The position numbers and the translations under genes are program-made. The notes beneath the pieces are model-generated. The model was given only the letters and a program-made list of their open reading frames with translations, was not told the origin of the DNA and made no database searches. From Aricia agestis (lineage: Eukaryota; Arthropoda; Insecta; Lepidoptera; Lycaenidae), in contig NC_056408.1 of assembly GCF_905147365.1 (NCBI RefSeq), positions 19,716,001 through 19,780,000 of the forward strand: a stretch of DNA of 64,000 bases. The letters are read 5' to 3'. Positions 1 through 9,205 of the stretch are shown piece after piece. Numbering within the stretch: position 1 is the stretch's first letter; the number at the start of each line of letters is the position of its first letter.

Positions 1-415
1 GAGCGCTGCATGGTCAGTAGGACAAGAAGAGAGGGGGGAAATGGGTCTAGAATTGAGGATAGCTTCCACTTGGGCAAACAAAGAAGTGAGTTCCTCAAAT
101 GTCATATGTGTGCTGCCCAAGGAACGTTTTAATAGATGTTTGGCAGATTTTATGCCTGCCTCTGCGTAACCATTGAAGTTAGGAGCGTAAGCCGGTGAGA
201 ATTTAAACTTTATATCCTGATCAGCTGCAAAACCTACAATAGAGTCAGAATATATGCTAAAAAACTCGCTGAGCTCTCTTGCAGCTGCCACAAAATTTCT
301 GCCATTGTCGCAAAAAATTTCTTTAGGCTTACCTACGCTATTACTAATTAATTTAAAATTAATTAATATATCTAATTTATTCATTAATTTATCCTGTAAT
401 CGCATAAATTCTTGA
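1..415 (-). pseudogene. BEL/Pao retrotransposon integrase fragment
   Basis: Read on the minus strand, this stretch encodes the end of an integrase core as found in BEL/Pao pol polyproteins. Visible motifs are IFCDNGRNF (second catalytic Asp), FKFSPAYAPNFNGYAEAG (third catalytic position, Glu) and ILNSRPISPLSS. The window starts inside the gene, so only about 135 codons are seen. No LTR or zinc finger is visible. The upstream end meets the viral-polymerase remnant on the opposite strand near 415; the exact junction is not clear. The second BEL element in the window (36-45.7 kb) has equivalent motifs but clearly differs in sequence. Confidence 0.8.
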
Positions 416-429
416 GGGCACTTAAAAAA

Positions 430-2180
430 CGTGGTGGCCCTTATTTTGTTTTGACTAGTATATTTGTTGTTCAAACTAATGATGTAGCTGCATTGGTCTC
501 AAGGGATCATCTTACAATTATGTCAGATCTTGCTGCACAAAGATTTAGCTTACATTTGCAATCAAGATTAAATTCTATCGAGGGTCTTGATGATTATCCA
601 ACTCCATTGGAATTAAGTCAATTATTAAAGACAGGTGATGAGATGCTATTGAAAGGGGGCAATGAAGCTTATGATTTAGTTTATACATTAGAAGCATCTT
701 GTGTCTCAAGACTAGCAGGGAATTATGAGGGTGGTGGATGGCAAGACTCCTCCTTTAGATGTCAGATTGAAATAGACATGCAAAATAAAGCTGATCAGTT
801 GGATCTTTTAGATGAGTTTAAATTAAGAGAGAAAATCCTGACCAGTGTATTCAATAGGAACATAAATGCCTTTGCTCAGATGTATGGATTGTACAGGATT
901 TGGGGGCACCCAACTTTGGAACCATTAAGGGGAACAATTGCTTTGAAAGCTAAAGCAACAGCAGGCCGGTTTTATCTTTATCAATTGGCAGAGGACATTA
1001 CAAATAAGTTTAAAGAGGACTTTATCACAAGATATATCAATAGACATAAAGAGTGGCCAGACCTAGATTTAAGCCAATTACCTCCCATGCACATCATAAC
1101 ACAACACCAAAAAAAGAAATAAACCATTTCCTATTCATGATAGCAGGTATGATAGAAAACATCTGACCTTGGTTTCCTTTAACAAAATCTTCCCTGTTGA
1201 TCCAAAGTTTGACTTAATTGAATTTATAGACGACAAAGCTTTATCATTAGGACTACCCGAGCTTATAGATCAGATATTGAATAAGAAGGGAGTGGGGGAT
1301 TCTATTGCCAGATCATTGCTATTAAGATTCTTAAAATCCGATATCTCTGACCCTGAGGTGTTTTTAAGAACAATAGATGAATTTGGATTCCCACCAGAAG
1401 AATGTGCCATGGGAGTTCATGAAAAAGAGAGGGAAGGTAAGCTTAAAGCTCGGTTATTTGGTCTTATGACCCTTATAAAAAGATCCTATGTTGTCTTAAC
1501 AGAAAAATTAGCAGACCATCTGTTTCCTTATTTTCCAGAAATAACAATGGTAGATGATGAGCTTGCTCTTGAAAAGAAGCGTCACCATTTTACAGAAATG
1601 AATAATAACACCTTCATGATCAGTCTTGATTTCTCTAAATGGAACACCAATATGAGGGATGTTTGGCTTTAAAAGATGTTTTTCTAGAACACATGAGATG
1701 TTTTACTCCTCCTTTATTTATTTAATTGATGGATCATATTTACCTACAGTAACACCAGAAGGAGGCCTCAAAACAGACTTAGGGTGTTGGACGCATCATT
1801 TGGGGGGCATAGAGGGTCTAAGGCAAAAAGGATGGACCTTATGGACCATCGCTTTAATTAGATTGGCAGCAGAAGACAAGCCCTTCAAACTGCCTATTAT
1901 GGGTCAGGGGGATAATCAGATGCTTGCAGTAATATTTAAAGAAAAACTTCCGGATTCCCTCATGGTAGAAATCGTCAAAATCTTTCTTCAGGACTTAAAT
2001 AATCTATTATCTTATATAGGCCCACCTCTTAAAATTGAAGAGACTTGGATATCAAAACAGTTCTATCTTTACGGGAAGTATCCGATTTATAAAGGGGTAT
2101 CCCTCACGATGTCTTGGAAAAGATCTTGCAGGATGTTCCGTTGCTGTAATGAAGACCACAATTATGTCAGCGGGACATAG
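430..2180 (+). pseudogene. Endogenous negative-strand RNA virus polymerase (L) remnant
   Basis: Three successive open segments (about 412-1122, 1169-1672 and 1659-2180), each in a different frame, resemble consecutive parts of the large RNA-dependent RNA polymerase of Mononegavirales or the related Jingchuvirales. Seen in order: a YRIWGHPTLEPLRG stretch; the KEREGKLKARLFG region before motif A; motif A as LDFSKWN; a GGIEGLRQKGW block; and motif C as GDNQ, the form typical of non-segmented negative-strand viruses. Frameshifts lie near 1125-1165 and at 1655-1735, where two changes occur. The sequence stops after the GDNQ and YGK regions, so capping and methyltransferase parts are missing. It cannot make a working enzyme. 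The virus family is uncertain; rhabdo-like or chu-like are both possible. Confidence 0.8.
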
Positions 2181-2239
2181 AAAAAGATGTTTTTGCAATA
2201 AAACTGTATTAAAATATTACATTACTTATAAGTTATAAC

Positions 2240-2400
2240 AAATGCAACGTAATATGGTGGTCAGCGGTGTGACCCGTGTGCGCGCGCGCCTGTCGCCTTG
2301 GCAAGTGGCGAGCGCACGCGGCCGCGTCGCCGGGAGCGCTCCCCCCGCGCCCCGCTGTAGTGATGTAGCCGTGCAGCTGCGCTAGGGATGTACGCGCTCG
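2240..2400. other. GC-rich segment
   Basis: This short block is strongly GC-rich (runs such as GTGCGCGCGCGCC and CGGCCGCGTCGCCGGG) inside AT-rich surroundings. It separates the viral remnant from a gypsy fragment. I recognise no gene, and nothing identifies its source. It could be part of an LTR or a CpG-rich transposon end. Confidence 0.4.
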
Positions 2401-2406
2401 AACAAG

Positions 2407-2565
2407 TATTTCAGGCCTTATTTATACGGAAATAAGTTTACTATTTACACAGATCATAGACCCTTGGCTTGGTTATATTCATTAAAAGAACCGAATAGTA
2501 AGTTAATTAGGTGGAGGCTACGCTTAGAAGAATTTGACTTTGAAATTAAATATAAAACGAAGTGA
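2407..2565 (+). pseudogene. Ty3/gypsy RNase H fragment
   Basis: An open stretch of 52 codons ending in TGA matches the end of the Ty3/gypsy RNase H domain: YLYGNKFTIYTDHRPLAWL, then KLIRWRLRLEEFDFEIKYK. The TDHRPL motif carries the RNase H aspartate. Reverse transcriptase upstream and integrase downstream are both missing, so it is a small relic. It is unrelated in position to the larger gypsy element at 6-19.5 kb. Confidence 0.8.
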
Positions 2566-3465
2566 CTATTAGTCCGGGTACTGTACGAATAATTCTTATT
2601 TATTCGTCCGGGTATATTAGTTTTTTGACAATACAAGACATACAAGACAATTTTTTGACAATACAAGACAGACAATAGCCGGACAATTAGGTAGTACTTC
2701 TCGGCTGCATCTATTCATCCGGGTACCGTACGATTAATTCTTATTTATTCGTCCGGGTACATTGGTTTTTTATAAAAAAGAAAAATAATAGTCGGACCGC
2801 GTCCACCCCATCGTGTGGCGTGTCGTTGGATATTATATATTTTTAAATATTATGAGTATTCCAAGATAATTTTCCGATTTAGATACATTTGTGAAATATG
2901 AAGTTATAAAATGGAAAAAATCGTTAGAGTCCAGTGTCCCCCCCTTCTACCAGCTAGACGGTTGCTTCTGGAAATGTGAAAAAATTCACGGTAGTAGGAA
3001 CCCTACGAAGCCCTTCATTCGTCGTACGGATAACACTCCCTTCAAATTTCAAGTTTCTACTATCAGTGGTTGAGGCTGTACGGTGATTCCATTTTCATGT
3101 CTTTCAGGACAAAGGATTTTATATAATGATGATATAGATAACTAAGCTAAATGGTAAGTACCATTATATATATGCAATAAAAGAAAATAGATTTAGATAA
3201 GAAAAAAAGTTTGTAGTAATAAAATACCTATCATTTTCTTTTTAATTTTGATTTTTTATATAATTGACACATAATAAAATTTCACTTAAACTGTCATACT
3301 GTTGATGCTGATGTGAAAATTGAAATACATCGTAAAATTTCCATTACTTTTTATTGAAAATTTTCTTACTTTTTCATAATGGGTAATTGCTTATCTAATT
3401 ATATTTATTCTATGTTAATGTGGTTATGCAAAAAGATATTAACTTTAATTCAAATTATATAATAT
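2566..3465. other. Non-coding AT-rich region with short direct repeats
   Basis: A roughly 49-bp sequence beginning TCCGGGTACTGTACGA occurs at 2572-2620 and again, slightly diverged, at 2718-2766. Between them TTTTTTGACAATACAAGACA is duplicated (2630-2680). At 3040-3080 a sequence reading TATCAGTGGTTGAGGCTGTA resembles a repeat I associate with lepidopteran genomes. I see no convincing gene; the 60-codon open frame at 2891-3073 lacks support. Confidence 0.45.
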
Positions 3466-3936
3466 TTGCCACGTACGGTGGTGACAATGACGATGGTAAA
3501 AAATATTTTTTCAGATGAAGAAAGCGATGTCACAAGCGAAGAACAGCACGCAGCAGACGAAAAAGAAGAAGAATACGATGACACGGGCGAAGAATGTGAT
3601 GAAGCGGGAAACGAGGAAGACAACGAAGCAGGCAGAGAAGAACAAAATGAAGATGCTATTGAAGTGGTTAGGAAAGAGGGTGTAGATGAAGTTTCTAATC
3701 ACCATTATTTAAATGAAGATGACAATTTTGAACAGTTAGAAGAAAACGTCAAAAAGTATCAAGACAATGAATATGCCCTTTTCTACCGTCGTAATTTAAG
3801 TGATCTACTCAACGCTTACCGGAATAACGAAGTAATGAATGTAAAAAGTAATAATCCACACCTTCGAGATGATACCAGGCCGAACGTCCGGATCATTGAC
3901 GACAATAACGGTGAAGAAAATAACAAAATTAGATGA
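3466..3936 (+). CDS. Hypothetical acidic protein, possibly an exon
   Basis: An open frame of about 156 codons with a very acidic first half (many Glu and Asp, few hydrophobics) and a more mixed second half containing KKYQDNEYALFYRRNLSDLL. The sequence opens with ACGTACGGTGGTGAC and its start is not a clear ATG; an in-frame ATG lies at 3487. No domain is recognisable. The downstream frame (3933-4130) does not continue it convincingly. Purine-rich low-complexity DNA can give such open frames by chance, so it may not be a gene. Alternatives are a degenerate transposon-encoded protein or one exon of a spliced gene. Confidence 0.25.
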   Translation: MPRTVVTMTMVKNIFSDEESDVTSEEQHAADEKEEEYDDTGEECDEAGNEEDNEAGREEQNEDAIEVVRKEGVDEVSNHHYLNEDDNFEQLEENVKKYQDNEYALFYRRNLSDLLNAYRNNEVMNVKSNNPHLRDDTRPNVRIIDDNNGEENNKIR

Positions 3937-4152
3937 GGCATCAAGAGGATAAGACTTCAATTACCATCCTCATCATCATTATCTTCTTCTTCGCCCTCAC
4001 CTCCTTTGCAATCGTTGCCATCTCCGGGTCCTCAACGTCCTTCTCTACCACTTCACACATGGGCAACGTCGGTAATTTTTTTTACTATTCAACCGGCCAT
4101 GAAACAAAGAGGACGACCAAGAGGAATTAAGCAAACTGCTATCGGTTTACTG

Positions 4153-4226
4153 TCCAAAAAGAAACCAATCAAGAAATTGAATTAGGCCTGGTTCTACTTG
4201 AATTTCTTGATTGGTTTCTTTTTGGA
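4153..4226. repeat. Perfect 26-bp inverted repeat (hairpin)
   Basis: The left arm 4153-4178 begins TCCAAAAAGAAACCAATC. The right arm 4201-4226 is its exact reverse complement; 22 bases separate them. No mismatch is seen. It is too short to carry a gene and may be a template-switch product or the relic of a small foldback element. Confidence 0.85.
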
Positions 4227-4477
4227 AATGATTTGAAATAAAATAATAGATTTAAAAAACTAAATACTTAAACGGTTTTAGCGCGCACTAAAACCATTTT
4301 GGCTTTTGCATACCTAGTAATTTATCGTTCGTCACGAACTGAAATTGTTTATGTTTACCTGCGATCTAATGAAGATTTGACAAAGGGAAAACACTTGAGT
4401 CATCAAACTAAATGTACGAATTATTTTGTAATTTTTAGTGCGTGCTAAAAGCGTGTTTTAGTAACTACTAACTATTA

Positions 4478-4830
4478 TTTTTAACCGACTTCTAAAAAAG
4501 AGGTTATATCAATTCGACCCGTATGTATGTAATATTTCCAGAACTGCCCAGTTTTTCTTTGTTACTTACTCTTAGATATCAGCGTCTGATCAAATGTGCC
4601 AAATTTCAAAAGTGTATGTATATGTATCTATGTTTTTATGTTTGTGTTCTCCGGAACTGCAAGTCTGATTTAAGTAATAATTTTTTTGTTGTACTAGGTA
4701 TTGTTCAACTTAGGGAATGCTGCAACTTGCAAGCTTCATCAAAATCGGTTCAGTACTTTTTGAGATAGGAAATTTAAATTCTCAATTACTTACGTGCAAT
4801 TTTGAAGTCAGTTTTATCTATTTAAAACAC
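4478..4830. repeat. Lepidopteran AACCGACTTC repeat
   Basis: The sequence AACCGACTTCTAAAAAAGAGGTTAT... followed by ATTCGACCCGTATGTATGT is the start of a repeat I know as common in moth and butterfly genomes. The following 300 bp, including ATCAAAATCGGTTCAGTAC, fit the same repeat type. A related start lies at 57414. No coding capacity is seen. Confidence 0.6.
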
Positions 4831-4989
4831 TATTATTATTTTATACTTTAAGTCTATTTTCTAGTTTTCTAGTTTTTTACTATTTGGAGTGACAACTGTG
4901 CCGGGCAAAATAAAAACAGGATGGCGCTGTTTATTTTGATACTGCTTGTTGCTTTTGGTCATTATAAAGAAATTAATCTTAAGTTTTTG

Positions 4990-5475
4990 GTATCTGGTCA
5001 CTAATTTTTGCCTTGTGACAGGGACTTTGGGGTTATAGAAAAACGTAAGAAACGGTGTAAGTCATATGTGTCAGAAGATTTACAAAATATGGTGTCAACA
5101 GCTAGAACAAATCCACCGTATTTCAAGGTTGTTCCAATGGAACAGTTAAATTTTTTTGATATTGAAAAAGCTGCTGACAACATAATCAATACAAAAAAAT
5201 TAAACATTTCCAAAGCTGTTCCAAATGGTTAAAAATTGATTATAAAGATCCTGGTATGGTGTATATGAAAGAGACCTTTTTAGAAATAGAAGATTTTAAT
5301 GCTGTTAAAATATGAAAAAAAGGAAAGGGAGTAAATGATTTGTTAAATTTAAACTTGGAAGTTTCTAATAGGGTAAATATTATACAAAAAGAGAAGAAGG
5401 CTGACTTATTAGCTATGATAGACTATTCAGAAAAGGAAGAACACAAAGAGTACTATAAGAATTTGTGTAAGTAAA
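4990..5475 (+). pseudogene. C-terminal remnant of an uncharacterised DDE-like transposase family
   Basis: The open stretch 5008-5232 reads CDRDFGVIEKRKKR, followed by a VSTARTNPPYFKVVPME segment. Further pieces in another frame to 5472 read WLKIDYKDPGMVYMKETFL and end near YSEKEEHKEYYKNLCK. Order and spacing match the C-terminal part of the gene at 45.7-46.4 kb (GHTFLPNDTDF, then WLKTKLILIDKDDKFHVYM, then DCQDFYKSL). This is therefore a third, strongly truncated member of that family. The N-terminal half is absent. The frame breaks near 5232, and a TGA lies near 5314. Confidence 0.6.
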
Positions 5476-5780
5476 TATAACTATAGATACAAATAAATAC
5501 ATGCATACAAATAACACCATTGCAAGCTTATGAAGTATGACAGTTAGCACCTTTCTATTGAAATAGGCTAACTCTTTTAACACATTTCTTATTATTTTGT
5601 GTTTAAAGTGCTATAAAATATAGAATATTAGTGACATACTGTTTTTGTTAAGATATAGAAATATGAACACTGAATAGAATTTAAGACAATACTTTATAGC
5701 TATGGAGTATTTTTTTCTGAATAAACAGTTTTTTGTAATTTACTTTGTTTTATGTCTCAATCACTTAGCCCCTTTGTTAT
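5476..5780. other. AT-rich DNA, nothing recognised
   Basis: I see no open frame, repeat or site that I can support in this stretch. It separates two unrelated transposon relics. Confidence 0.5.
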
Positions 5781-5784
5781 TTCC

Positions 5785-6110
5785 AGCCCTCAATTATGTG
5801 ATACTTTTGACTCCAGAAGTGCTTTACAACATTTAGCTCAGTGCTCCTCGTCCTTACGAGGGCTACCGATAGCTTATGTTGTAATCGATTCGTTTTGGAG
5901 TTACAAAGTATCGACGTGAATGTCAAATTTCAGTGGGTGCCGTCTCATATAGGTTTGGCTGGGAACGAACGAGCCGATGAATTAGCGCAGCTGGGGGCAC
6001 ACTCGGGTATGGTAGTGCAGCAAATGCCCTTCTTCACGGAATTATTGTCAGATTTATATAATATTCATTTCAAGCATCACTTGTTACAACTTCAAATATA
6101 TAGTAATTAA
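5785..6110 (+). pseudogene. Non-LTR retrotransposon RNase H domain, left half of a split element
   Basis: Two frames together show a LINE-type RNase H. First comes DSRSALQHLAQCSSSLRGL (5800s), with the catalytic Asp in DSRSAL; then, after a frameshift near 5895, VKFQWVPSHIGLAGNERAD, the C-terminal RNase H signature. It ends in LLSDLYNIHFKHHLLQ near 6085. Such domains are found in R1-, I- and Jockey-group elements. The next expected segment, with GIWYRTL and a CxxC-type motif, appears at 19936-20200, beyond the gypsy element. This suggests one LINE cut by the later insertion. Confidence 0.7.
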
Positions 6111-6220
6111 TTCATATAAAATTAAACGTATATTTTTAAAATAACTTTATTAATAATATATTATATACTTAATACATAATATACATTATATATTATTCTG
6201 TTATCAATATTATATAATAG

Positions 6221-6487
6221 TGTCATATTTTCTAAATTAATTATTATGTATTACAATAGCAACACTGATAACACGCCACCACCCCACTCCGGTTCCGTCC
6301 GACGGGACGGGAACGGAGGGGAGGTGGACGGGTATATAAACAGAGCTCATCCTGCAACTCAAAGAGAATATAATCACTACGTTTTACTGCAACTCGCCTA
6401 CAAGTGTGAAGGTCATATTGTACTCATCGGTAGTTATTAAGGAAAATAAATAGCTTAGTATAATTGTAACGTGTGTTTATCTTTAAA
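6221..6487 (+). repeat. 5' LTR of the gypsy element
   Basis: It matches the 3' LTR from TTATTATGTATTACAATAGC through GTAACGTGTGTTTATCTT. The main difference is a replaced segment near 6355-6390 (AACTCAAAGAGAATATAATC here, AAAGGCTCAATTCCC in the 3' copy). A TATA-type promoter lies inside it. The left end (6110-6220) is AT-rich and does not match the 3' LTR. Confidence 0.75.
6333..6340 (+). promoter_or_regulatory. TATA box in LTR
   Basis: TATATAAA follows a GC-rich tract (ACGGGAACGGAGGGGAGG) and sits mid-LTR, where the retroelement promoter is expected. The same box recurs in the 3' LTR at 19408-19415. Confidence 0.6.
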
Positions 6488-6678
6488 TCTCAGAAGTGCG
6501 ACGGAACCAAGGTATGTAAATATTGCATAATATTATAACGCTCACTTATAAATTTTATAATTATTTTCACTTGGAATCGTTTAATTTAAGAGCAGTGATC
6601 ATAGAGTGCAGTGATGTAATAATTACTTTTCTTTGTTTCATTTACCTATTGAAAACTTACAAAATTACATTACGATAC

Positions 6679-6790
6679 CACATGCTCGTGGCCGAGGCGA
6701 CTCTTCGGTCGAGCTAACACTTTCACCACAATATTACAAAACCACGTGCCCGTGGCCGAGGCTACTCTTCGGCCGGGCCAAAACATGCAT
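6679..6790. repeat. CGTGGCCGAGGC repeats, left cluster
   Basis: Two copies of a roughly 40-bp unit with core CTCGTGGCCGAGGCGACTCT and CCCGTGGCCGAGGCTACTCT lie here. Three further copies, one of them partial, lie at 15474-15611. Both clusters are followed by AACATGCATTACATTA. They appear to belong to the gypsy internal region, with the LINE lying between the two clusters. Confidence 0.7.
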
Positions 6791-6799
6791 TACATTACA

Positions 6800-7631
6800 A
6801 AATTAACATTTGTAACTGCACGTAAAATTGTAACCTCCCAACTATTTTATTTAATTATATTAAGTTTTAAGCTATATTCTACGTTGAAAATTATTACAAA
6901 CGAAAAGCAAAGTGTTAGAAACTGTTGTAACTCTTCACCCTTAGCAGTATTTGTGTAAAACATAAGTTTTTTACAAACCAAAGTTCAAGCCAAGTGCCAA
7001 CTGTCAACGACTGGACGAATTCAAATTGGAGCTGGATCTATTCCCGAAGACTGCGTAAACCCGGGGAGTATTGCTTTTAATTTTCATATTTAGAAGTCAT
7101 CTTTTACAATTACAACAATAAAAAATCAACTCCACATCGCTCACCCCTGTGAGCTACGTCCAAATCACACTTGGCAAAGTTTACTTCTCTCTTGGCTTGA
7201 CGAGTAGTGGAAGCGAAGTTGAAGATAAAAACAACAAGCCCAGACATACACTAAACTCGAATACTTCACACACATTAAACAAGCAAAGAGTCATCCTCAA
7301 AAATACTCAAAAATTAAGTTATTAAATATTGAGTTGTTCAGTTATTCAGATTTAATAATTACTATTCAATCTGTTTATACTGTCTTCCACACTTTGTTCT
7401 TGGTCTCCTTGTTTGTTTCTTGTTTATTTTCAATAGTCTTAATCTCAATTCTATTCATTCCTTATCACTTTGCTTATCCTTTCCATTTTCATAGTAACTG
7501 TACATAAAATACACTGAAATATTGAGGCTGGCTTTAGCTTATATAGTAAAAGGTGACTTATAAGTAATTAATTCTATTAATCAAGCCCAGTTTAGCCTAA
7601 TATATTATAAAACTAATTTCAGTGCTTGGGA
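6800..7631. other. Non-coding lead-in to the LINE
   Basis: AT-rich DNA without a convincing gene. It must contain the boundary between gypsy sequence and the LINE 5' untranslated region, but I could not place it. No target duplication matching the LINE tail flank (AAAACCACGTGCTCG at 15472) was identified next to it other than the repeat unit itself. Confidence 0.4.
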
Positions 7632-9205
7632 ATGGACAGCAAAATGATGACTCGCTCAGCCGTGGCCCGCCGTACTGAGGAGCAACTTCGTGTGGCCCTC
7701 ACTGAACTAAAACAATATAAGGACCAGTGCCAAATGCTGTTAAGGGAGAGAGATGATAATGAAAAAGAAATGCTGTTTTACAAAAGAATAAGGATTTAAA
7801 ATTAGAACTTAACAAGTTAAGCTTGGACTTTGAGGACATTCATAAGCAAAACGTGGAACTACAGGACATCGTTGATGGCTTCGACCAATGCCGAGAGGAG
7901 TATGAAGACACTCTCAAGACCTCGGCTAACTTGAAAATTAAATTGAATAATGCTGAGGACTATATTTTAAAACTTAAAGAACAAATACATGTTCAAAGTG
8001 CCACCCAAACACAAATCTTGTATGATGAACTTATCCATAGTAAAAGTAAGTCACATTCTATCTCTAAATCATGTAACATTGACATTTCTACTGTTGATTT
8101 AACCGGTGATGATTCATTGCCACTGTGTGAAATGAATAGTAGGAAAAAATTAAAGAAATATATTAGAATCAAAAAGTGCATCAAGAATTATTGTAAACTG
8201 TCACTGAAAAATAAAAAATGTTTAAATAATTTATCAAAGGTTGTTAAAGAAAACCAAATTTTGAATAATAATTTGCTAAATTGTAAAATTGACTTAGAGC
8301 AAATTAAGTGTAGCTATGAGGCCGATGTATGCAACCTACAAGCAGAGATTTCAATACTTCTAGACTCTTTAGACAATTTGAAAAAGAAATATGAGTTGTC
8401 ACAGCAAGAAATGCAGGGGCATATATCAGCAATGAATGATCTGCTCGAAGTGACTCATTACAATGAGGAGCGGGTTTATTCTTTATTGAGAATCAACGGT
8501 TCCTCAGATAAAGCTGATCATTCCGTTTTAAATAATATTGCAGATATATGCTCCAGTCAGAAGGTACATACGGAATGCCCAACAAACATTACTTTAGTCA
8601 GTGACGAGTTAGGTAAGGATTTAGGTGTATATTTGAATAGAATGTGTATCGGACAATCTTTTTCTAATTTTTGTATGCCCAGAGCTTCTTACACTGAAAT
8701 TTTAAAAAGGGCTTTAACTATGACATATTGTCCGAATACTACATTAATACTTTTAGTTGGGAGGAGAGGAAAATTAAACAAAAAACAGATGACTGAATAT
8801 TTGGACAAATTATTTAATATAAAAAATGTTACAAAAGTCATATTGTTTACTTTTCCCTACATTCAAATGTTGCCAAAGAGATATAATAAAGAAAACATTT
8901 CCAGGTATCAGCTGAATAGCCTAATGTATACAGCCGTAAATAATAATTGTATTATTTTAAATGACTCGCATACACAATGTCAGGTTGTAGATATTAATAA
9001 TTTAGATTTGAAATTATCTACTATGAAAAGAGATAAGTACTTCTTATCTCATTTTTATAAAAGACGTATAGCCAAGTTGCTATTTAACTTTTTGTTTATA
9101 AAATCAGCCAAGTATTTGGCTTCCTCGACTACTGCTTTTATTGAGCAGAATATTAGTCATATTTTGAACGAATTGGAATATGTTCCAAATATTTCTTTAA
9201 ATTAG
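7632..9205 (+). pseudogene. LINE ORF1 protein (coiled coil plus esterase-like domain)
   Basis: The ATG at 7632 (MDSKMMTRSAVARR) opens a frame that stops near 7798; the next frame carries on to 9205, so one frameshift near 7780 breaks the gene. The first 250 residues are Lys/Glu/Asn-rich with heptad-like leucines, indicating a coiled coil. From about residue 270 a globular part contains VSDELGKDLGVYL and LILLVGRRGKL. This resembles the SGNH-esterase-like domain of CR1-type ORF1 proteins, but I cannot confirm the catalytic triad. Known ORF1 proteins bind RNA and aid target-primed reverse transcription. ORF2 follows 11 bases downstream. Confidence 0.6.

Noticed and set aside
7993..8184. Minus-strand frame inside LINE ORF1
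   Set aside because: A shadow of the AT-rich ORF1 coding strand.
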